Shown here piece by piece: positions 8,779-19,834 of a DNA stretch of 64,000 nt (positions are counted from its first letter, which is position 1; each line of letters starts with the position of its first letter). Source of the stretch: Eleusine coracana subsp. coracana (lineage: Eukaryota; Streptophyta; Magnoliopsida; Poales; Poaceae); assembly GCA_032690845.1 (NCBI GenBank), contig CM064434.1, positions 30,029,069 through 30,093,068 of the forward strand, in the 5' to 3' direction. The notes under the pieces are model-generated. The model made no database searches. It was not told the DNA's origin and saw only the letters and a list, made by a program, of their open reading frames with translations. Both the position numbers and the translations under genes were made by a program.

Positions 8779-10098
8779 ATAGTGTCTCTCCCTATAGTGT
8801 TGAAAACCATAATCTGCAAACACCCGTTTGCTGGCCTGTCTGCCAAAGGAATATTTAGCACTTGTATCTAGACAGGGATCATGCCTACAGGCATCAAAGG
8901 GATGTGGATCGGAGAATCCAGGATGCAATCGAGATGAATGAAGCGGACTACACTTTTCTCATAAGGAATATAAGACGGATTTTCTGAGTCTTGAACAGGC
9001 ATGGTTTGAATGATTAGTGTGTTAAATTTCTAATTTTGAGTGTGGGGGAAGGGCTTTCCCATTAGTCATAGTTTTTAAAGTTTTTAAATGTTTTTGAGTC
9101 TAGTTTCTTGCTTGTTTTTCATATGAGTGCTTATTTTTAGTTTGTGTGTGCTTGAGAGAGTCATGAGTTAATTGAGAGTTGCTTCAAGGTCTTTTACATA
9201 GTTTGAATTATTGCATTCTCTTTAATAAAGTTAGTGTCGATTGTCAAATTGAAAGTGCCCCATACTATTTATCTTGTCTTTTTTGATGATCGGTTGGTTG
9301 ATTACTTGAATTAGTTGGTTACCACTTAACTTTTGAGCTTTGTATTTATTAAAAATTCTTTCAACTCATCATAAGCTAAAGCAAAAGCAAGGTATAAATA
9401 TGCCTACAATAGCCGAGTGAATGAGAACAACCTACATATTTGAACTAGTTAGATTGTAAGTAACTTTGTCAACCTTTTGCTCATGATTTTGACCAAGTTA
9501 GGAAAGGATGATCTATTTGTTTATCTCTATATTTCTAGCCATTCTCATCCATTTAAATTCCATGCTATCATGGAAACCATACATCTTTGTTTCTCCCTCC
9601 TCCTTGATACAACCTATATTCTCAATAAAGGGGAATTCAAAAAACTTTCGCTGCTGGTCAAGATAGAAATTGTTGATTATATCGGGAATAGAAAAAGAGA
9701 AAAAGAATGAAAAAAAATAATAGATCCACATATGGTTAACCGTATGGTTTAATATAGTTATATAGCCCTCCAAGATCCACATATAATCCTTGATTAGATA
9801 GAAGAGGGAAGGAAATACACTTGAGAGATCTAGAGAAGACCAAATGCTTGATGTTTGATGCTAAAGATGAGTCAATGAGAACTAAAATTGTTTTTCAAAA
9901 GGTTTTGTGGTAATTTGATCAAATTCAAGTATGAAATGTTGATTGGTTAAAAAGAAGATGAGAGAAAAATCTTTGTGGTGGAATAACAAGTAAAAATGAT
10001 GATTGAGATTGATTGCATGAGAGATGATGTGAAGATTCTTGCTACATATTTGATTTTGTATTGCTCAAGGACTAGCAATGATTTGAGTGTTGGGGAAC
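8779..10098 (+). other. Athila 3' non-coding region and polypurine end
   Basis: No convincing gene here. The stretch is AT-rich with many stops. A purine-rich run GTGTGGGGGAAGGG lies near 9041-9055, about 1 kb from the LTR. The true PPT is probably the GTGTTGGGGAAC run that ends at 10098, directly before the 3' LTR. Confidence 0.6.
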
Positions 10099-10305
10099 TA
10101 TTGGTGATTTATAGCTACCCATTTTATCTACCAAAAAGGGACATTTTACGTTGTTATTTGGTGGTTTAGACTAACAATTAACCCCATATTTGCATATATT
10201 TGTAGTTTTCCTATTTCGGATGTAATTGTAGAAAACAGGTGTAAAACAAGGCAATTATGGATAAGAAACCAAAGAGCAACGAAGTTGGGCCCGATGCAGG
10301 GTCGC

Positions 10306-10336
10306 GCCGATGGGCTCCAATGCCACGTTGATCAGC
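10306..10336. repeat. 21-bp phased palindrome pair, Athila cluster 9
   Basis: GCCGATGGGC at 10306 and GTTGATCAGC at 10327 are 21 bp apart in the 3' LTR. They are the counterpart of cluster 1, but each unit carries different substitutions. Confidence 0.8.
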
Positions 10337-10572
10337 GCAGGAGGAAAAGATGATGAAGACCAGCCCAAAGCCGACAAAGACAAAGGCCCAACCCAATATG
10401 AGTCAGGGTCGATGGAAGTGGACCTAATCCCGTCGATCATAAAAGGAAAATAACTATCAAGAGCCAGGGGGCAATCGGAGAGACAGCAATCGCAACATTG
10501 AGTTGTTAGGTTCTATGATATTGGCGGCGGAGGTGGGTCAACACCGACGAGAACCACTAGATGGCAGGTCAC

Positions 10573-10603
10573 GCCGATCGGTGCAACGCTTGCGCCGATC
10601 GGC
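10573..10603. repeat. 21-bp phased palindrome pair, Athila cluster 10
   Basis: GCCGATCGGT at 10573 and GCCGATCGGC at 10594 are 21 bp apart in the 3' LTR. They are the counterpart of cluster 2, here closer to the perfect palindrome. Confidence 0.9.
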
Positions 10604-11185
10604 TCGTGCGCGTTCTAGCGCTATCTCTCATCCCTCTGCTATATCTAGCGGAAGAATGAGTGAGTAGTCTCATATTCTCTTCTCTGGTGTGGGGATCTGG
10701 TCATGTAACTCTCATACTCATTGATACTCTCTTGATAAATTTAATCTATGTGATGAACTTAATTGCGCATCTATTTCCATTAGTGTATAGGCCAATACAC
10801 TTCTGCCCATTGCATAGCGCAAGAAACCAGTGGGGAGCTAATAGCCTCTGTAGCGACAGCCGGGGTGAACGAAACCACCATGTCTTGTAGAATATTAGAG
10901 TCATCACTCGAGGCGATGAGAATAAGGTTGCATGCTAGTGAACCAATCCGAAGGAGAGAATCCTTCATTATCTTGTTACATCTTCAATAACATTCATCCG
11001 CCACTCTCTCACCGTCACCATTCACACCAACCCAATCTTGGCAATCTGTTAGTAATCCTTTAATAGTAATAGTTCTACTCGTTCCTTGTGGATTCGATAA
11101 CCTTGGAATACTCTGAGGGAAAAAGAGCTATAAATGTACACCGTCCTCTGACGGTATATAAGTGGGTGCGTTACTACGACCAACA

Positions 11186-11190
11186 GCCCA
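11186..11190. other. Target-site duplication GCCCA (right)
   Basis: It matches 1086-1090 and is followed at once by the rest of the Sirevirus integrase gene (AAACATCTCATGAG). Confidence 0.95.
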
Positions 11191-12122
11191 AAACATCTCA
11201 TGAGTTCCAGACTCATCCAACATGGCACGAGCAAGAGTGATGAGTGTCTTGTTCTTCCTCTGCACTACTCCATTTTGCTCAGGAGTATATGTCGCGGAGA
11301 ATTCATGTTTGATCCCTTTCTTATCACAGTATTTCTCCACTGTGGTATTTTTGAACTCCGTCCCATTGTCACTCCTTATCTTCACAATGCTAGCATTGAA
11401 CTCATTGTTTTCTCTCTTGGCAAACATTCTGGAGATACCACTGGCTTGAGATTTGTCCACAACAAAGAAGGTCCAAGTGTATCTCGTGAAATCATCAACA
11501 ATCACCAAGCAATAGATTGCCTCCTAGACGCTTGTAGTGTGTTGGCCCAAACAAGTCCATGTGCAAGAGCTCTAGAGGACGAGATGTAGACATGAATGAC
11601 TTGATGGGATGTGAAGATGCAACTTGTTTTCTTGCCTGACAAGCACTACACAGTCTATCCTTCTCAAAGGCCACATCCTTGATTCCTTCAACTAGATTCC
11701 TCTTAACAATCTTCATGAGCTAATTCATTCCATCATGTGCCAGTCTTCTATGCCACAACCATCCCTTGGATGCCTTAGTGAAGAGGCAAGTGCTTGGTGG
11801 CATATTGCTTGACTTGAAGTCCGTGACATACAAGTTCCCATGCTTTACTCCATGAAATACTAGCCCTCTCCTATCATTCTCAATCTTTGCTCTGGCCTCA
11901 TCAAATGTGCACCTGAAACCCATGTCACATAGTTGACCAATAGACAGAAGGTTGAAGTTGAGGGTTTCCACAAGAAAGACCTTGGAGAGATGGAGGTCAT
12001 TTGTGATGGCCACCTTGCCCAAGCCTCTAACTCTCCCCTTTGAGTTATCCCCAAAAGTCACCTTCTCACTATCTTCGTCTTCATCAATGGTGGTGAACAT
12101 GGTTGGCTTCCTGGTCATATGT
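11191..12122 (-). mobile_element. Sirevirus A (copia), part 2: integrase core and protease end
   Basis: This continues the element at 1-1090 after the Athila insertion. Read on the minus strand from 12122, it gives the end of protease, the GAG-pre-integrase domain and the integrase core. At 12122 it is cut by an LTR fragment of a second Sirevirus family, and the gag and 5' LTR of A are not in the window. Confidence 0.9.
11191..12122 (-). pseudogene. pol: Copia protease end, GAG-pre-integrase and integrase core
   Basis: Starting near 12120, HMTGKP-like protease residues (seen as HMTRKPTMFTT) are followed by VTFGDNSKGRVRGLG, then the pre-integrase HHCC domain (WHRRLAHDGMN, LCSAC), then the core (HMDLFGPTH, VIVDDFTRYTW, IRSDNGTEFKN). 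The catalytic Glu in the motif GVVERKN is Gln here (CAG, plus 11260-11262). A frameshift lies near 11500 between GGNL and YCLVIVDD. The frame runs up to EMFWA at the Athila border. Confidence 0.88.
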
Positions 12123-12722
12123 TGAAGGACCGAGAAGGCAACCAGAGGGGGGGTGAATATGAGCCAATCAAAATTCTCCGAGAAAACTTGGCCTATATCC
12201 AAAAACAACCCAAGCCAACCTTCGAACCAATCACCAAGACTAGACACACAAACTCGTGGTGTACTAGCCTTAGGAGTGATCAACTACAGCAAAGAAACAC
12301 AGCGGAAACAACAGGAAATAGCAGAGACTCGAGATAGTCAAAACCTCACAAACTGCACCTTACTGAACCACCACCGACAGTGCCGATCAAGACCATCAGC
12401 AGTGCCAGTTGGCCCCATCGGCAGTGCTGATCTGGCCCATCAGCAGTGCCGGTGTGGGGTTCTGAGACCCACCGGCAGTGCCGGTCCTGGTCGTCAATAG
12501 TGCTGATCGACCTCGACAAAACAGCAAATCCTTTAGGGAATTTGGCAAATCTTCTCCAAAACCTAACCAAACAAACTACAAATGATGCGATTCTTGGACC
12601 AGTGAATCCTCATCACATCACAACCCTAATCCTAGAAAATCATCTCAACTGGCTCAAGTAATCATCACGAATTTTAGATCTTGTGCCAAAAACACCAAAA
12701 AGGGGAAGCTTGAGAAATCCTT
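12123..12722 (-). repeat. LTR fragment of Sirevirus family 2
   Basis: It begins TGAAGGACC and has a G-run, which is the reverse complement of an LTR end. It matches the complete LTR at 40110-41894 (shared text such as CGAACTCGTGGTGTACTAG-like and GGACCAGTGAATCCTCATC). It also contains CAGTGCCGGT motifs. It stops after about 600 bp inside the LTR, so the rest of that element is gone. It cuts Sirevirus A at the protease region. Confidence 0.8.
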
Positions 12723-12741
12723 CAAATCCTTCAGATCTTGT

Positions 12742-12855
12742 GTAGGAGTTGTTTTGAGTGGTCGGTTTTGGGAATTGGCGAATTTGGTACATAGTGTGAG
12801 TTCCCGATTCACCCCCCCCCCCTCCTCCCCCCCTCTCGGTCACTCAGTCCTTTCA
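12742..12855 (+). repeat. LTR tail of Sirevirus family 1
   Basis: The last 114 bp of a plus-strand LTR, matching 48362-48465 (TTTGGTACATAGTGTGAG, C-rich run, CTCGGTCACTC, CCTTTCA). It ends in CA at 12855, with no PBS after it. It is therefore the right end of a 3' or solo LTR inserted in the Tekay RT, and everything to its left has been deleted. Confidence 0.75.
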
Positions 12856-13778
12856 TTGGTCATAGGCTTGGGAATGCTTGAGAAGTTGGGAATAAATTTC
12901 CAATAATAACCGGCAAGACCAAGGAAACTAGGAATTTGCTTGACCAATTTTGGAGCTTTCCAATTCAGCACATCTTCCACCTTGCTAGGATCAATGGCTA
13001 CTCCTCCCGCTGAAGTGATATGACCCAAGAATGGAACTTGCTTTAGCCAAAATTCACACTTGCTAAATTTGGCATAAAGTTAATGATCTCGGAGTCGTTG
13101 CAGAACAATGCGGAGATGTTTGACATGCTCTTCCTCGGACTTGGAGTAGATGAGGATGTCGTCAATGAACACAACCACAAACTTATCAAACTCTAGCATG
13201 AACACGAAATTCATCAAATACATGAAGTGGGCTGGAGCATTGGTGAGACCAAAAGACATGACAAGATATTCAAAAAGGCCATATCGCGTGGAGAAAGCAG
13301 TTTTTGGAATGTCTTTGGCTCGAATCTTTATTTGGTGATAACCGGATCGGAGGTCAATCTTGGAGAAAACCTTAGCACCAACTAGTTGATCAAACAGAAT
13401 ATCAATTTGAGGTAGAGGGTACTTGTTCTTGATGGTTACAATATTCAAAGTCTTGTAGTCGACACATAGACATAGAGTCTTGTCTTTCTTCTTCACAAAG
13501 AGGGCTGGACATCCCCTGGGTGATGAACTCGGTCGAATGTAACCCTTGTCCATAAGCTCTTGTAATTGCTCTTTTAATTCTGCTAACTCATTAGGAGCCA
13601 TTTTGTACGGACTACAAGAGATAGGCACCATACTGGGTAGGAGTTCAATTTTAAACTCGACATCCCTGTCCGGAGGCATCCCCAGCAAATCATCTGGGAA
13701 TACATCGGGAAAGTCATGTACCACTGGATTATCCTCTATCTTTTTCCCTTCAACATGATACAATTGAGGAGTGGACAA
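12856..13778 (-). pseudogene. pol: Tekay D reverse transcriptase
   Basis: Read leftwards, the protease-RT linker (FPDVFPDDLLGMPPDRDVEF) leads to the RT motifs: YIRPSSSPRGCPALFV, LCVDYKTLNIVTIKNKYPLP, FSKIDLRSGYHQIKI, FGLTNAPAHFM and FVVVFIDDILIYSK. The FIDD catalytic box is intact. One stop at 13080 follows LRDH, then KFSKCEFW, FLGHITSAGG and FLGLAGYYWKFIPNF continue to the cut at 12856. Besides the stop, the RT core looks undamaged. Confidence 0.9.
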
Positions 13779-13928
13779 TATGGGACTTGGTAATGGGAGA
13801 ATAGAGGGCCATAAATGGGTGAGTTCAAGTGGACTTCCCGGGATTCAATGTGCTAGAGGGCTCTATGTTTAGTCATCCATCTCATACCAAGAATTATATC
13901 AATGCCTTGACCATCTAAGATGATTAGC

Positions 13929-14062
13929 GAAGCGGGGTACACGTTGCACTTTTCCCATCAGGGGATGTGATGATGTATGGTGTTCCTATAGTGGTGAAGC
14001 GGGATACACGTTGCACTTTTCCCATCAGGGGATGTGATGATGTATGGTGTTCCTATAGTGGT
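13929..14062. repeat. 67-bp tandem duplication in the Tekay protease region
   Basis: Two direct copies, 13929-13995 and 13996-14062, differ by two or three bases near their start. Since 67 is not a multiple of three, the duplication shifts the frame and ends the gag-protease ORF at 13958. Confidence 0.92.
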
Positions 14063-15268
14063 GGGGGTGATTTTCAGTTGATCCACACATGCTTGACTAA
14101 TAAAATCATGCGTTGCTCCAGAATCAAAAAGAACCATTGCAGAGTGTTGGTTGATCGAGAACAGGCTCTCCAACTTGAATCTCTTCGACCGTGGTATAGT
14201 TGACTCAGCCATTCTTATGAGTGGAGTAGAAGACTGGGGATGACTTCCATTGTTGCCATTGTTGTTGCCGCTATTGTGGTTATTGTTGTTGTTGTTCCCG
14301 GAAGTGTTCGAGTTGTTGTTGTTGCCATGGTTGCGCTTCGTGAAATGGCACTCTTTGACAAAGTAACCGGTTCGGCCACAGTTGTAGCACGGCTTCGAGG
14401 AACTGGACTTCACAACTGGATTGGTCTGCTGTGGAGGGCGGGAACCAGAGGATTGCTGCTGGTTGCTTCCATGGGAGCGAGAGTGCTGCTGCGAGTAGGA
14501 CAGGCGAAATCCTCCTCCCGAGGGTACCGCAGCTCGGAACTTTTGTCTAGTCGGGGAGGTGATTGCCAACTTGTACTTGGGTGGTGCTGAGCCAAACGAG
14601 CTTCCCATAGCACATTTCCTCTTCTTATCATCTTGATTGGCACGGATAGCATCTTCTTGTACGATGGCGGCGCTCATCAGATCATTGAACGTGCTGGCGA
14701 TAACTTGTGCCAAGCGGTCCTGCAGCTTCGGGATAAGGCCCGAACGGAAATAATCCTTCTTCTTTTCATCCGTATCAGCATGATACAAAGCATACTGAGC
14801 CAAGTAATTGATCTTCCGTGCATACTCTTGTACGGTTCCATAGCCTTGCTTCATGTTGAGAAACTCTTGCAGCTTGCGCTTCATAATGTCAGCGGGGATG
14901 TGGTGCGCACGCAATGCAGTGCAGATTTCCATCCAAGTAACTTGGTGGCCAGCGGCAAGAGCGGCGGTGTGGCTTGCCCACCAAGCACTTGCAGAACCAC
15001 GAAGTTGCTGCACGGCAAAGAGGGGCTTCTGATGGTCAGTGCACTGGAGAAGAGCAAACTTTGATTCCAAAGTGCGTATAAAATTATCCGCTTCCAGCGG
15101 ATCACCGGCTTCTCCAAAAGTGGGCAGATGAGTTGCCCAAAAGTCGTTGTAGGAGGATTCACGGGGCTGCTGTGGGTGTGGTCCTGGAGCTCCTTGGCGA
15201 TTCATATTCTCCATGAACATGCGGAACATCTCATTCTGTTTGTGGATGAGCTGCTCCATAACCATCAT
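13958..15268 (-). pseudogene. gag-pro: Tekay D gag and protease
   Basis: This 436-residue frame starts with the capsid region (FWATHLPTFGEAGDPLEADN, WWASHTAALAAGHQVTW, EFLNMKQGYGTVQEYARK). A Gly/Ser/Gln-rich part and the zinc knuckle CYNCGRTGYFVKEC follow, in which the usual His is Tyr (TAC). Next come an Asn-rich microsatellite-coded tract and the protease active site LFDSGATHDFIS, which is intact. The 67-bp duplication breaks the frame after about 60 protease residues. In a live element it forms the capsid and cuts the polyprotein. Confidence 0.9.
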
Positions 15269-15739
15269 GGGCGGAGCATTGGGTGGTGGCTAGTTTCCAC
15301 CCATGTTTGAGACACCAGGAGCATCACCGGGGTTTTCTCCACCGCGGCAAATTTGCACCATCTGCCATAGGAATAAAACATGTTAGCCCGATCATCACAT
15401 GAGACAATATGATAATAAGGCTATGACATAGCGACGAAATAAAATTTCAGATTGCCCATAAACTGAAATGTTGACAAGGAAACAGTGCAGGATATAAGAG
15501 ATAGGTTAAATTCCATTAGTTCCAACACCATAGGCAACATAATTATGATAAAAAAACCATGGATACATGTGATGCAACTTTTGATACATGACAAGTCATA
15601 GGTTACATCACTAGGAACATGACAACAACATGATCTCGGAGAGCTTAGGTTACAACTTCACTTAGCTATACTAACACTATCCACATACAAGCACGATGTG
15701 TCACGAGATTTCCACCCTACACAACGTACTACTCCTCAG

Positions 15740-16372
15740 TCACTTGGCGTGGCTGCCATCATCGGACACCCAGTCCACATCACCCGGTCCAGGGGGTGCC
15801 TCGTAGTCAACACTAGAATCACCGTTCTCACTCAAATTAGCGTTGTCTGGGGGAATCACCGCAAGTGGCACGGGTGGCTGGTCATTAAGGACAGCATGCA
15901 GATGGGCATTAGCAGCTTGGAGATGCCCAATGACTTGCTCTTGCTACACGATGATGACGTGAGCGTTGTTGAGCTTCCCTTCTATGACATCTTGCGCATC
16001 TTCAGTTTCTTCGCGTTGAGCTTGTAGCTCGCTTTGCTCCTCCAACAGAGCACCAATCTGTCCATGAAGAGAGTAGGTCTCCTCCTGGGCAGCAGTGAGC
16101 TGAGCTTTGCATTGGCTCAGCTGCTCTTGCAGCTGATCACTAGCATCGTCCTCGATGACGAGTTGAGCATCATGGAGTTGCTCAAAAAGATCGGCCCGCT
16201 CCAACTCGCTAGCTTGCAGTTTGTCCTCAAGGACCACGACCTTAGCATTACGAGCAGTGAGCTGGGCATCACGGGTGGCGAGTGCGGACTGTAGTGCCTC
16301 ACGCTCTCGTTCCAACTCGAGAACGCGGGCGGAAAGGTGCTCGGGGTCCTTCCTGAGCTTGCCAACATCCAT
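15740..16372 (-). pseudogene. Coiled-coil ORF upstream of Tekay gag (ORF0-like)
   Basis: From ATG at 16372, 143 codons encode a charged heptad-rich protein (LRKDPEHLSARVLELERERE, LEDKLQASELERADLFEQL, QLQEQLSQCKAQLTAAQEE). After one TAG near 15943 the same frame runs to TGA 15740 through an acidic, Pro-rich tail. It precedes gag in the element sense, separated by about 470 bp. Some Tekay relatives in rice are known to have an extra ORF before gag, and this may be the same kind of gene. The role is unknown; a coiled coil suggests self-association. Confidence 0.65.
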
Positions 16373-17540
16373 CTACCGGAATAACGTTTTGCAAAGGTGA
16401 GTCAAAACTTAACATCCCGCTATGTACACATGCTCAGATAGCATAATGGTTGATTTTCAAAATCAACAGACACATAGTGCTCGATTTGTTGGCGGAAAAC
16501 AAGTGCAGTTCTGCGGTTGACAGAGTAACCCGAAGGGATGAGCAAAAACACGTAGCTTGTGGACAAAATTAAAACTTTGGCAATTTACAAAAGTTGTAGA
16601 GGATTTCATTATCTTTCCAACGCATACTCACACATTTCCATCCGATAAAATCTCTGGGAGTTATGATCATGTGAAGACAGAGGAAAGAAATGAAGCGACT
16701 TCTGAAATTCCAAAAAGCTTACTGTTTTTGCCAAATTCGACCCATTTCCAGATTTTTCCAAGACAAACCCATTATAACAAACTTGTAGGGCAAGACGCTA
16801 GCTATCCAACGAGTACTCATTCACCTTTAATGGAGGAAGTTATGCTCATTTCAGTGGATCTGACTTTTCTGGCAGAGTTTTGTTTCTTCCCGATTAAGTT
16901 CAAACTTTCGTTTTAGGTGCCATAGGGATTCAAAATTGCCCGGGGTTTGATTATTTCACATGTTTGTAATAATTGTGACCTTTTTACATGTTTTGGTAAG
17001 AATAAATGCATATGGTATGCATGAATTCCAAATGCTCAATATGACAATTTTCCTACATCCTCACAAAAATAAACTTGACCAAATATATAGATTGATCCTT
17101 TCGGTGGCACACACACCTCTCACACGTTGCTAAGCGAACTACACGTGGTTAATATACCTGCAATAGATCCATCCCAGAAACAATACATCAAATTCAAAAG
17201 AAACAAGCCAAAATAACAATGACAGTTTATGTCCAGGTATTTGCCCACTCGGAAGGTAGCCGACATTTAAGCGTATTCGGTCCGTGCATCAAACAAAGCC
17301 CAGGTCTTTGCCCACCCGCTAGGTGTTCGGTATTTACAGTGCAATCGATCCGCACACAATCACATACCTTCATTGAAGAATCCATAGATGCAAGTAATTT
17401 AAACAAACATTACCCAATGTTAGCTTTGCCACCTACTAGCAGTAACTCTTACATGGGCACTACTAGTTCGTACCTCACCGTAAGGCGTAAAAACGAGTTG
17501 TTTAAGTTTAAAAATGTTCATTTGTGTGTAGTTTATCCCA
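16373..17540 (-). other. Tekay D leader between PBS and ORF0
   Basis: This 1.2-kb stretch is the untranslated leader of element D. I see no open frame with family resemblance. Confidence 0.6.
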
Positions 17541-17557
17541 AATCAGCTCTGATACCA
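17541..17557 (-). other. Primer-binding site of Tekay D
   Basis: On the minus strand this reads TGGTATCAGAGCTGATT, two bases after the LTR end. TGGTATCAGAGC is the standard site for initiator tRNA-Met in plant LTR elements. It fixes both the orientation and the LTR border. Confidence 0.93.
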
Positions 17558-19165
17558 GCTGTCACAACCCTATACAAAAATATAGAGTGTGCCGTACAGG
17601 ATCGCCTCGGGAGATGGTTAACGAAGTAACCATACATAGCATTCACACATGAACATCCATCATTTACAAAGATGCATCATTAAGTGCATAACATTACAAG
17701 TTCAAGAGTCATAGCGGAAGCAAATTTAGTTATATTACAATAAATATGTTCTTGGTTCAGATTACATAAACATGCGGAAGCGGAAATATGATAAAACATG
17801 ACATTGATAACCTACGTAAATCATGCCGGCCCTATGGCAATGGTTCACTCACCTTGGTTAGGAGAGCTGGGGACCCATTCAATGGTCCAATTCTGGGGCT
17901 CCTTACCTTCCCACACAACTTTGTTACAACAATTATAATAGGTAGCTTGAGGAAAACCTGAAAACAACATAATCGCAAAGCCTGAGTATCTAACATACTC
18001 AGCCCGACTTACCTGTCAAACGATTTACTAAAACCGACTCCTAATATGTAGGGGCTGACCGGAATTACTTGATATTTGCATAAAAAACACCTATTTGTTC
18101 TATGCTACAATTTTATTTTTTAACCAAGATTTTAATTGCTTGTTGCAGAAAAGTAACTATAGTTGAACTAGCTAGCTGCTAAGACTTGTACAATTATAAA
18201 GAATAATACAACATAGCAATATTTAGCCTTAGAGTAAATAATTTTTCAGAATCGTAACCAATCTTCTTTACTTATAGTATAATTGCCACTGCTCGAAACA
18301 AAAGGTACTCATAACCGCGAGGGATGGTAATTCGAATCAACTTACATCCTGCACGAGAAATCCCAAGTACACGACATATGCATCATTTAAGAACATATAT
18401 GGCCACCATTCACGAGATTGCTATAAAGTCGATCCAGGGCCATCGATCCCGAGTACACGTCCTCCCCGCGATACAGTACTTCGAATCCGAGGCTTAACCC
18501 GTGCACTCTCCAGCGGTCCTCAAACCCGTGCATCCACCATGCCATTCACATCACCTTTGGATCAAGAGTAATACTGTCCAACAATATGGTGCCCAACCTA
18601 CTAGGTTTACCAATTCCCATATAAAGGTATGCACTTGGTACTGTTCAATACTTGTCCGCGGAGTTGCAACGATACGTTCTCAAAATTTATCCAAGTTTGT
18701 GCTTCATGTGAATCATAATTGAATCAAGTGATCCCATAGCCTACTGTTGACTCCACTAGTTTAAGCATAGCATTTGCTAATAAAAAAGGCTAACTGACAT
18801 AAACTAATTATAGGTCATTGTTTGTTCATGCATGTGGGTTTCCATCCAAGCCCTATACTTAATGCACAATACAATATCCTCTATTTTCATGAATAAGCAA
18901 AAAGGACTCTCAATAAATAGGTGTGCACCGGGGCTTGCCCTGGGAGTGATCGTAGTTAGAGTCTTCGCCAAAGTTCACTTCAGCTCCGGTTTTCTCCGGT
19001 GTGATCTCCTCGGTCTCGTGCCCTATATGACAATGAAAATGCATGAATAAAAGGTATACACCAGGGTTCATGGTGATGTAGATATGGCTCGATCTTCCGA
19101 GAGGTAAGGGGATAAACTCAAATTTGAGGAACTCGGCGTTGACGACCCGGCGTGAATCAGATACA

Positions 19166-19834
19166 ATCCAACCCCGCAACTGTTACACCAAGCACAACTT
19201 GATTGTTGATGAGGACCTGCAAGTGAAATCGAGAACACAAGCAAGAGAGGATAAACACGCAATCTGAAATTGCAAATATGGATGAAGTGAATCACAAAGA
19301 AAAGGTTCAAGCTTTGATCACAAAAGGACTAATCGCCACAGTGGTGTAGAACAAGAACAGGGGCCCTAGATTACTGTAAAAAGACTTGTCGCCACAATTA
19401 CAATAATTCGATCAAGTTTCTCTCTTGAAACTAAACTAAACAAAACCTGAAACTAAAAGACAGCGGCTACTGAGTTTATGTAGGAAACAAAGACGTCCTA
19501 GGATTGGGGGCGACCAGGGGGGCCGCCCACAACATGGGCTTAAGGCCCGACACGATACATGGCCAAGTTGGCCCAAAATAGGTGGCACAGCACCTTGTCA
19601 TGGTCACATATTATGACTCACGACTCTTCTGGAGCTAGGACCAAAACCAAAACGACGGCATCGTCGACCCTTTCCATCGCATCAAATAACGCCTCGTTTG
19701 GACGTCAGATGTGGGAGATATCATCAAAACCGTGAAGGGGTGTCGGCTGAATCCGGGACGAACGCGGCGACCGAGTTGGTGACGACTTGTAACTTGGGGA
19801 AGGCCATGATATGCACGTATCAAACATGGTGATG
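19166..19834 (-). repeat. Gypsy-derived fragment inside the Tekay LTR
   Basis: Base composition and text change in this interval. On the minus strand it starts GATGAGGACATCAC and ends near CTTGTGTTCTCGATTTCACTTGCAGG, followed by TTGCGGGGTT. The same landmarks occur in the insertion in H (29692-30582), where GATGAGGACATCAC is the end of a pol gene. It looks like the LTR and pol tail of another gypsy family. Borders are approximate, because F lacks this region for comparison. Confidence 0.4.

Larger units (their letters stand above)
1091..11185 (+). mobile_element. Athila-like Ty3/gypsy retrotransposon, full length
   Basis: This 10,095-bp element has both LTRs, a TSD of GCCCA, a PBS of the GGTGCCGTTGCCGGGG type, gag-protease-RT-RNase H-integrase in gypsy order, and a 3-kb segment after integrase. 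The RT motif YRRMPFGLCNTPATFQRCMN and the integrase C-terminus (SELEEIRLHAYENA, FRLFGKGKLRSQWEGPY) match the Athila lineage as I know it. Coding is broken by at least eight stops and several frameshifts. The two LTRs differ by roughly 8-9% by hand count, so it is old. The same insertion begins again at 58373. Confidence 0.92.
10099..11185 (+). repeat. 3' LTR of the Athila element
   Basis: This 1087-bp LTR aligns end to end with 1091-2183. Its first bases are TATTGGTG, so the canonical TG start has mutated to TA; the end CCAACA is intact. It differs from the 5' LTR by roughly 8-9% by hand count, including a short deletion near 10508. It also holds palindrome clusters 9 and 10. Confidence 0.9.

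Noticed and set aside
14240..14590. Plus-strand ORF rich in Val and Arg
   Set aside because: It is the antisense of the Asn-rich gag tract (GTT repeats), so only a shadow.
16034..16294. Plus-strand Leu-rich ORF
   Set aside because: Antisense shadow of the coiled-coil ORF0.
19204..19834. DNA transposon with inverted ends TGATGAGGAC/GTCCTCATCA
   Set aside because: The ends are complementary, but no TSD matches. In the second fragment (29692-30582) the same text is part of a pol gene end, so a gypsy origin is more likely.
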